Of a stretch of DNA of 7,965 nt, positions 1-5,891 are shown piece after piece. The stretch lies in contig JANNFI010000003.1 in NCBI GenBank assembly GCA_031379665.1, positions 1 through 7,965 on the forward strand, in the 5' to 3' direction. The notes under the pieces are model-generated. The model had not been told where the DNA came from and searched no databases. It was given only the letters and a program-made list of their open reading frames with translations. The position numbers and the translations under genes are program-made. This DNA comes from SZUA-254 sp031379665. GTDB taxonomy: Bacteria; Bacteroidota; Ignavibacteria; UBA10030; SZUA-254. Every line of letters begins with the position of its first letter. Position 1 is the first letter of the stretch.

Positions 1-198
1 GGCGAAGAGGTGTCGAACAAGGAAGTGAAGAAGACCATCAGGTCGATCATCGACGTCGAGGATAGCCGCCGCCCCCTGAGCGACGACAAGATCGCAGAAA
101 TGCTCAAGGCCGACGGACTCCACATCGCCCGGAGGACCGTCGCGAAATACCGGGAGGCGATGAAGATCCCGGTCGCGCGATTGCGCAGGAAAATCTGA
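1..198 (+). CDS. rpoN: RNA polymerase sigma-54 factor RpoN, C-terminal fragment (5' end outside window)
   Basis: This is the last 65 codons of sigma-54, open from the first base of the window to a TGA at 196-198. Sigma-54 directs RNA polymerase to -24/-12 promoters and needs an AAA+ activator to melt DNA. The visible part is the C-terminal DNA-binding domain. The signature RpoN box ARRTVAKYRE is at fragment residues 43-52 (bases 127-156), followed by the usual IPxxxLRR-type basic tail. The preceding SDDKIAEMLKADG is the helix-turn-helix that sits before the box in this family. An internal GTG at base 10 could be mistaken for a start, but the frame is open to the left edge and the full protein is normally over 400 residues. 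The gene ends 22 bp before hslV on the same strand, so co-transcription is plausible. The family call is secure; completeness of the gene cannot be judged. Confidence 0.96.
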   Translation, partial: GEEVSNKEVKKTIRSIIDVEDSRRPLSDDKIAEMLKADGLHIARRTVAKYREAMKIPVARLRRKI

Positions 199-220
199 AC
201 CACACCACCCCGAGGGACCA

Positions 221-756
221 ATGCAGGAGATCATCCATTCCACCACCGTCATCGGTCTGACCCACGGCGGCCGGACCGTCATCGGCAGCGACGGGCAGGT
301 CACGGTCGGGGCGGCCGTGATGAAGCAGCACGCGAAAAAGGTGAGAAAGCTCTATAACGATTCCGTCCTGGCGGGCTTCGCGGGAGCGGCCGCGGACGCT
401 TTTACCCTGTTCGAACGGTTCGAGGACCAGCTCCAGCGCACCAGCGGGAACCTCGTACGCGCCGCGGTCGAAGTGGCGAAACAGTGGAGGACCGACAAGT
501 ACCTCCGCCAGCTCGAGGCCCTGCTCGCGGTCATCGACCGGAACAACTCCCTCATCATCTCCGGCACGGGCGAGATCGTTGAGCCCGACGACGGCATCGT
601 CGCCATCGGCTCCGGCGGCAATTATGCCCTGGTCGCGGCGAGGATGCTCCGGGCACACACCGGGCTCTCGGCGCCGGAGATTGTCCGCCAGTCTCTCGAG
701 AGCGCAGCGGACATCTGCATCTACACCAACAAGCACATCAGCATCGAGGAGCTCAC

Positions 757-760
<4 letters not shown>
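221..760 (+). CDS. hslV: HslV, peptidase subunit of the ATP-dependent HslVU protease
   Basis: This encodes a 179-residue threonine peptidase of the proteasome-beta/Ntn-hydrolase type, which forms a double hexameric ring and degrades proteins unfolded by HslU in the cytoplasm. The expected active-site Thr is T8 (STTVIG), so a seven-residue propeptide would be removed. That is longer than the single Met removed in E. coli, but such short propeptides are known in the family. Other family landmarks are SDGQ at 23-26, the catalytic-region Lys K40 in KKVRKLYND, GFAGAAADAF at 52-61, GSGG at 130-133, and the C-terminal ICIYTN plus IEEL. The length matches the family (about 175-180). The ATG at 221 is preceded by a purine-rich GAGGGA at 212-217. 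The stop overlaps the hslU start. The AA in GFAGAAADA replaces the GT of E. coli HslV and is probably a lineage variant. Confidence 0.97.
745..750 (+). promoter_or_regulatory. Ribosome binding site of hslU (GAGGAG)
   Basis: GAGGAG lies 6 bases before the GTG at 757, inside the last codons of hslV. It decides in favour of this GTG rather than the in-frame ATG at 811, where the only purine run (GGGAG, 804-808) is 2 bases from the codon and too close. The site also supports translational coupling of hslV and hslU. Confidence 0.7.
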
Positions 761-2241
<1,481 letters not shown>

Positions 2242-2245
2242 CGGC

Positions 2246-2261
2246 CGGGGCGCCCGCCCCG
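2246..2261. terminator. Short GC hairpin between converging genes (weak terminator candidate)
   Basis: CGGGGC and GCCCCG form a perfect 6-bp stem around a GCCC loop in the 25-bp gap between hslU and the DUF3467 gene, which converge here. There is no T-run on either strand, so it is not a classical intrinsic terminator. It could act as a weak or bidirectional barrier, or be chance in GC-rich DNA. Confidence 0.3.
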
Positions 2262-2266
2262 CACCG

Positions 2267-2593
2267 TCAGTGGACCTTGTCGCCCCCGCCGGACGGGGGT
2301 TGGAACCCGAGGTTCCCCATCGACGGCTCGCCCTGGATCTTGATCTCGCCGTAGGACTTTTCGAATTTTTCGATGTTGTCTCGCAGCGCGTTGAGCAACA
2401 GTTTCGCGTGCTGAGGCGTCGTGATGATCCTGGCGTGGACCCTCGCCTTCGGGATTCCCGGTAGGACCCTGGTGAAGTCGATCACGAATTCCGCCGGGGA
2501 GTGGGTGATGATCGCAAGGTTCGAGTAGATCCCTTCTGCTTCCTTCTCCCCGAGTTCGATGTTGATCTGCTGTTGAGGTCCAGGCGCTGCCAT
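2267..2593 (-). CDS. DUF3467 family protein of unknown function
   Basis: This 108-residue protein is recognisable as a member of the DUF3467 family, small proteins widespread in bacteria and archaea with no established function. The conserved core runs from about residue 10 to 80: INIEL, then EGIYSNLAIITHSPAEFVIDF (about 20-40), RVLPGIPKARV (42-52), the TTPQHAKLLLNAL segment (58-70), and a final amphipathic helix DNIEKFEKSYG. The C-terminal tail is Gly/Pro-rich and probably disordered. There is no signal peptide or membrane segment, so it should be cytoplasmic. The ATG is preceded by a G-run (complement of 2601-2606) 7 bases away. It starts 14 bp after the TPR gene on the same strand, so the two are likely one transcript. 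Family assignment is from memory of the conserved pattern; no biochemical role is proposed. Confidence 0.85.
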   Translation of the reverse strand: MAAPGPQQQINIELGEKEAEGIYSNLAIITHSPAEFVIDFTRVLPGIPKARVHARIITTPQHAKLLLNALRDNIEKFEKSYGEIKIQGEPSMGNLGFQPPSGGGDKVH

Positions 2594-2607
2594 GTCAGTC
2601 CCCCCCG

Positions 2608-3810
2608 TTAATTTTTACGGAGTTCGTCGGCCTTCTTGATCGCCGCTTCGGCTTCCTTCAGCAACCCCCCGTTGGCGCACGCCGATCCGTAGAAGTCCCA
2701 GGCGTTGGGGTCGTCGGGCCGGAGGACGGTGAGTTTTTCGAAATACCCCGCCGCCTTCTTAAAGAGGTCGACATATCCCTTGCTGTTCGACGCCTTCTTC
2801 GGATCGTCCGACTGCGCCGCCCGCTTCATCTCGTCGGCAAGCTTCAGGTGCGCGATGCCCGCGTTCTGGACGGCGAAGGCATACGTCGGGTCGACCTCGA
2901 TCGCGGCGTCGAAATGACCGATGGCTTCCTGGACTTTCCCGGACTGCATCAGGAGCACGCCCAGGTTGTAGTGGTAGTCGCGGTTCGTCGGATCGGTCTT
3001 CAGTCCTTCCTCCATCAGCGGAATCGCCTCCGGGGCCCTGTCGACCTTGATGTAGAGGTCGATCATGGCATTGAGGTAGTCGGGGTTCGCCGGAGAGGCT
3101 TTCCGGGCCTCGGTGAGCTCGGTGAGGGCGAGGGAGTAATTTTCCGTGGCGGCCGCCTCGTTGCCGGCGGCCTTCGCGGTGTCGCCACGGTCAATGTAGA
3201 GTTGGATCAGCGGCGCCATAACCTCGGGGTCGGCGGAGATCTTCCGGGCCTTCTGCAGGTAGGCGAGCTGGCGGTCGCTCAGCCCGTCGGCCTGGAGCGC
3301 GATCGCGGCGTTCTTGTACGGAAGGAGGCTGTCAGGGTTGATGGCGATAGCGGCGTCGTACATCTGGACGGCCTGGCCGCGGATCCCCGGCGCTTCGGCC
3401 GGCGGCGCCTTGATGCTCCGGTTGAACAGTTCGACCCCCGCGTTCAACGCCTTTTGCCAGCCGAAGAGCTTCTCGCTCTGGATCTGGGTTTGCCATTCGG
3501 GGCCCGACGCGAGCGATTTGTCGTAGGCGTACGTCATGTTCCCGAGGTCGGTGGCGACCTGGCGGTAATCCTTCGCGTCGAGGCTCTGTTCGGCTTTCCG
3601 GAGGCGTACCTGCCCGAGATAGTACCACGCTTCGGCGTTCGTCGGGTTGTTCTCGACTTCCTTCACGAGCGCCAGCTCGGCGGCGGGCCATTCCTTGCGC
3701 TGCATGTAAAGTTTTGCGCTGGTCGATTCCGCCGATCCGCACTGGAATCCGGTCACCATCAGGTAGAGAAGGGTGAGCGCAACGACGGTGATGAAGGATG
3801 AGGTTTTCAT
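2608..3810 (-). CDS. TPR-repeat protein, probable exported or lipid-anchored
   Basis: This 400-residue protein has a hydrophobic N-terminal signal segment (about residues 5-20, FITVVALTLLYLMVT) followed by GFQC, with Cys24 placed like a lipoprotein cysteine, although GFQ is not a good canonical lipobox because a small residue is expected just before Cys. The rest is helical with recognisable tetratricopeptide units: AEAWYYLGQV (about 59-68), a unit ending AAIAINPDS (about 153-161), NPDYLNAMIDLY to KTDPTN (about 242-276), RDYHYNLGVLLMQSGKVQEAIGHF-type unit ending VDPTY (about 278-310), the next starting AFAVQNAGIA, and a last one near NAWDFYGSACANGG (369-382). TPRs are protein-binding scaffolds, so a role in an envelope complex is likely but the partner is unknown. 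AAGGAG lies 5 bases before the ATG. Its promoter is seen upstream, and DUF3467 follows. Proteins with a similar FQCGSAE start occur in Ignavibacteria-type genomes as I recall. Confidence 0.85.
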   Translation of the reverse strand: MKTSSFITVVALTLLYLMVTGFQCGSAESTSAKLYMQRKEWPAAELALVKEVENNPTNAEAWYYLGQVRLRKAEQSLDAKDYRQVATDLGNMTYAYDKSLASGPEWQTQIQSEKLFGWQKALNAGVELFNRSIKAPPAEAPGIRGQAVQMYDAAIAINPDSLLPYKNAAIALQADGLSDRQLAYLQKARKISADPEVMAPLIQLYIDRGDTAKAAGNEAAATENYSLALTELTEARKASPANPDYLNAMIDLYIKVDRAPEAIPLMEEGLKTDPTNRDYHYNLGVLLMQSGKVQEAIGHFDAAIEVDPTYAFAVQNAGIAHLKLADEMKRAAQSDDPKKASNSKGYVDLFKKAAGYFEKLTVLRPDDPNAWDFYGSACANGGLLKEAEAAIKKADELRKN

Positions 3811-3815
3811 AAAGG

Positions 3816-3821
3816 CTCCTT
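3816..3821 (-). promoter_or_regulatory. Ribosome binding site of the TPR gene (AAGGAG)
   Basis: Read on the minus strand the sequence is AAGGAG followed by CCTTT and the ATG at 3810. This spacing of 5 and the near-consensus match support the chosen start. Confidence 0.7.
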
Positions 3822-3854
3822 GTGGTGGAAGTCGGCGTGGTTTTTGAACGGGAA

Positions 3855-3883
3855 AATATACGGAACCGTGCCCTGAGAATCAA
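3855..3883 (-). promoter_or_regulatory. Sigma-70-like promoter of the TPR/DUF3467 operon
   Basis: On the minus strand TTGATT (complement of 3878-3883) is separated by 17 bases from TATATT (complement of 3855-3860). These match the -35 and -10 consensus at 4 and 5 of 6 positions. Transcription would start near 3848, giving a leader of roughly 38 bases that contains the ribosome site. The -10 region also reads TATATTTT, close to the TAnnTTTG element used by Bacteroidota, so the exact housekeeping promoter type is uncertain. Confidence 0.5.
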
Positions 3884-3896
3884 CTCTCCGGAGGGT
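3883..3896. promoter_or_regulatory. Near-palindrome between divergent promoters, candidate operator
   Basis: ACTCTCCGGAGGGT contains the exact 8-bp palindrome CTCCGGAG (3886-3893) and extends to a 14-bp dyad with one mismatched pair. It sits between the two outward-facing -35 boxes, touching the -35 of the TPR promoter, which is where a regulator of both promoters would bind. In GC-rich DNA a short palindrome can arise by chance, so this is only a candidate. Confidence 0.25.
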
Positions 3897-3902
3897 GGCT
3901 CT

Positions 3903-3931
3903 TTGCAATTTCAGCGGATTTTTGGTATAGT
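3903..3931 (+). promoter_or_regulatory. Sigma-70-like promoter of the HIT-icd operon
   Basis: TTGCAA (3903-3908) and TATAGT (3926-3931) are separated by exactly 17 bases. Transcription would start around 3937-3939, about 27 bases before the HIT ATG. The region is locally AT-rich compared with the surrounding coding DNA, which supports a promoter. Confidence 0.5.
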
Positions 3932-3964
3932 AGGGCGACATTGTCCATCTGCGACCCGCTCTCG

Positions 3965-4417
3965 ATGCCCCGTTGTGAATTTTGCTCCATCATCAGTGGC
4001 GAAGCTCCTGCCGAGGTCATCTTCAGGAACGAACACGCCATCGCGATCCTCGACATCCGTCCGATCCACCGCGGTCACGTCCTGGTCATCCCGGTGCGCC
4101 ACTCGGGCGATCTCCTCGAGGTCCCGGAGGCCGACTGCGACGGGCTCTTCAGGGCGCTCAGGGTGGTGACCCGCGGGGTTGTCGACGCGCTTCGTCCCCC
4201 GGGATTCAACGTTTTCTCGAACAACGGGAAAGCGGCGGGGCAGTCCGTGTTCCATTTCCATTTCCACGTCACGCCGCGGTACCACGAAGACAACATCAGG
4301 TTCGTCCTCGAACTGAAATCGTATCAACAGAATGAAATGTCGGAGTACGGCCGGAAGATCCGCGACGCGATCGCGGCTCCGGGCGGAAACGACCAACCCA
4401 CCAAGGAGACTCTATGA
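3965..4417 (+). CDS. HIT (histidine triad) family nucleotide hydrolase/transferase
   Basis: This 150-residue protein belongs to the histidine triad superfamily, whose members hydrolyse or transfer nucleoside monophosphates from substrates such as dinucleoside polyphosphates, AMP-lysine-like conjugates or adenylated compounds. The triad is HFHFHV at 97-102, with H99 as the expected catalytic residue by comparison with HINT proteins. A CEFC motif (C4, C7) with H46 fits the zinc site found in many bacterial members. The core ILDIRPIHRGHVLVIPVRH (28-46) and GQSVFHF are typical. It is cytoplasmic with no signal. The ATG at 3965 puts the CxxC motif at the usual distance from the N-terminus, though no clear ribosome site precedes it; a TTG at 3941 would add 8 residues. 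The TGA overlaps the icd ATG (ATGA, 4414-4417), so the two genes are co-transcribed and probably coupled. The exact substrate cannot be read from sequence. Confidence 0.93.
   Translation: MPRCEFCSIISGEAPAEVIFRNEHAIAILDIRPIHRGHVLVIPVRHSGDLLEVPEADCDGLFRALRVVTRGVVDALRPPGFNVFSNNGKAAGQSVFHFHFHVTPRYHEDNIRFVLELKSYQQNEMSEYGRKIRDAIAAPGGNDQPTKETL
4403..4408 (+). promoter_or_regulatory. Ribosome binding site of icd (AAGGAG)
   Basis: AAGGAG lies 5 bases before the icd ATG, within the last codons of the HIT gene. It is much stronger than anything before the HIT gene itself, so icd may be translated more efficiently than its upstream partner. Confidence 0.75.
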
Positions 4418-5775
4418 TTACTGTATCGAACCCCCCGGTCACCGAGGGAGAAAAAATCAGGATGGTCAACGGAAAACTCGACGTGCCGAGCCATCCCGTG
4501 ATCCCGTTCATCGAAGGGGACGGTACGGGCCCCGACATCTGGCGCGCATCGTGCCGGGTCCTGGACGCCGCCGTCCTGAATGCCTACGGCACAGCGCGGA
4601 GTCTCGTCTGGAAGGAAGTCCTGGCCGGCCAGAAGGCCTTCACCCTGAAAAAATCCTGGCTTCCCGACGAGACGGTCGAAGCGTTCAGGGAATATGTCGT
4701 CGGGATCAAGGGCCCGCTCACCACGCCGGTCGGCGGCGGCATCCGGTCCCTCAACGTCGCCCTTCGGCAGCTCCTCGACCTCTACGTCTGTCTCAGGCCG
4801 GTCCGGTATTTCAGCGGCGTTCCCTCGCCGGTGAAGACTCCCGAATCCGTGAACATGGTCATCTTCCGCGAGAACACCGAGGACATCTACGCCGGGATCG
4901 AATTCGCCCCCGGCACGCCGGAGGCCGCAAAGGTCCTCAGCTTTCTGGCCGCCGAGTTTCCCCGGCAATTCGACAAGATCAGGTTCGGGAACATCGAAGC
5001 CATCGAAGCGTGGAACAGGGCGTCCGGCATGGGCCACCCGAACGGGACGGTCCAGGTGGGAATCGGGTTCAAGCCGGTCTCCCATCACGGCACCGCGCGG
5101 CTCGTTAGAGCGGCGATCGGGTACGCGATCGAACACCGGCGGAAGTCGGTGACCATCGTGCACAAAGGCAATATCATGAAGTACACCGAGGGCGCCTTCC
5201 GCGACTGGGCGTACGGGATCGCCGAGAATGAATTCGGCAGCCGGGTCTTCACCTGGAACCAGTGGGAAATGGAGAAGGCATCGAACGGCGAACAGGCCGC
5301 CAATGAAGAGATGAAGAAGGCCGAAGCCGCCGGAAAGGTCATCGTCAAGGACGCCATCGCCGACATCATCCTCCAGCAGGTCCTCACGCGGCCGCGCGAA
5401 TTCGACGTCATCGCCACGCTCAACCTCAACGGCGACTACCTGAGCGACGCGCTCGCCGCGCAGGTCGGCGGGATCGGGATCGCTCCCGGGGGGAACATCA
5501 ACTACATCACGGGCCACGCGGTCTTTGAGGCGACCCACGGCACCGCGCCGAAGTACGCGAACCTCGACAAGGTCAACCCAGGCTCGGTCATCCTGAGCGG
5601 CGAGATGATGCTGCGGTACCTCGGGTGGAACGAAGCGGCCGACCTGATCATATCGTCCCTGGACAAGACCATCAAAGAGGGGGTCGTGACGTATGACTTC
5701 GCGCGGCAGATGAAGGGCGCCACCGAGGTGAAGACCTCGCAGTTCGGGGACGCGCTGATCCGGAACATGGGGTGA
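4414..5775 (+). CDS. icd: Isocitrate dehydrogenase, NADP-dependent
   Basis: This 453-residue protein carries out oxidative decarboxylation of isocitrate to 2-oxoglutarate in the TCA cycle. Substrate-site residues align with E. coli Icd: S112 and N114 in RSLNVALRQ, R118, R128, R152 and Y159 in FRENTEDIYAG, K251 in HKGNIMK, and D341/D345 in NLNGDYLSDALAAQ. The cofactor region GTAPKYA (376-382) plus Y427 and R431 in VTYDFARQM match the NADP-specific type. It is longer than E. coli Icd (416) because the segment between GAFRDW and VKDAIAD is about 13 residues longer, and the NINYITGHAVFEATHG segment resembles the Bacillus-type enzyme. S112 corresponds to the serine that AceK phosphorylates in enterics, but no AceK gene is visible. 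It follows the HIT gene with a 4-bp overlap and ends at a strong terminator. Confidence 0.96.
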   Translation: MITVSNPPVTEGEKIRMVNGKLDVPSHPVIPFIEGDGTGPDIWRASCRVLDAAVLNAYGTARSLVWKEVLAGQKAFTLKKSWLPDETVEAFREYVVGIKGPLTTPVGGGIRSLNVALRQLLDLYVCLRPVRYFSGVPSPVKTPESVNMVIFRENTEDIYAGIEFAPGTPEAAKVLSFLAAEFPRQFDKIRFGNIEAIEAWNRASGMGHPNGTVQVGIGFKPVSHHGTARLVRAAIGYAIEHRRKSVTIVHKGNIMKYTEGAFRDWAYGIAENEFGSRVFTWNQWEMEKASNGEQAANEEMKKAEAAGKVIVKDAIADIILQQVLTRPREFDVIATLNLNGDYLSDALAAQVGGIGIAPGGNINYITGHAVFEATHGTAPKYANLDKVNPGSVILSGEMMLRYLGWNEAADLIISSLDKTIKEGVVTYDFARQMKGATEVKTSQFGDALIRNMG

Positions 5776-5851
5776 CGCCCCCGGCGACGCGGCCTGGGAC
5801 CGGGCGTGCCGGGATCCCTCGCCAGCCCTGACGGTGTACCGTCCACAAACG

Positions 5852-5890
5852 AAATCCGCCCACCGGGGTTCACCGGCGGGCGGATTTTTT
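5852..5890 (+). terminator. Intrinsic terminator after icd, possibly bidirectional
   Basis: The arms AAATCCGCCCACCGG (5852-5866) and CCGGCGGGCGGATTT (5873-5887) pair over 15 bp with one A-C mismatch around a GGTTCA loop. The right arm runs into a T-rich stretch (TTTTTTATTATTT) on the plus strand, the classical layout for ending the HIT-icd transcript. On the minus strand the hairpin lies just after the stop of the secreted-protein gene and is followed by UUUCGUUUG, a weaker tract, so it may serve both converging genes. Confidence 0.88.
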
Positions 5891-5891
5891 A

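Noticed and set aside
2848..3801. 317-codon open frame on the plus strand opposite the TPR gene
   Set aside because: Its composition (Arg, Gly, Val, Asp-rich) is that of an antisense shadow; the minus-strand frame has TPR motifs, a signal segment, a ribosome site and a promoter.
4324..5538. 404-codon open frame on the minus strand opposite icd
   Set aside because: It lies opposite a gene with clear family motifs, has an Asp/Arg/Gly/Val-heavy composition typical of antisense frames in GC-rich DNA, and shows no recognisable domain.
5831..5842. Small inverted repeat ACGGTGTACCGT after icd
   Set aside because: Arms of 5 bp with a 2-base spacer are too short for a terminator or operator claim, and the strong terminator follows a few bases later.
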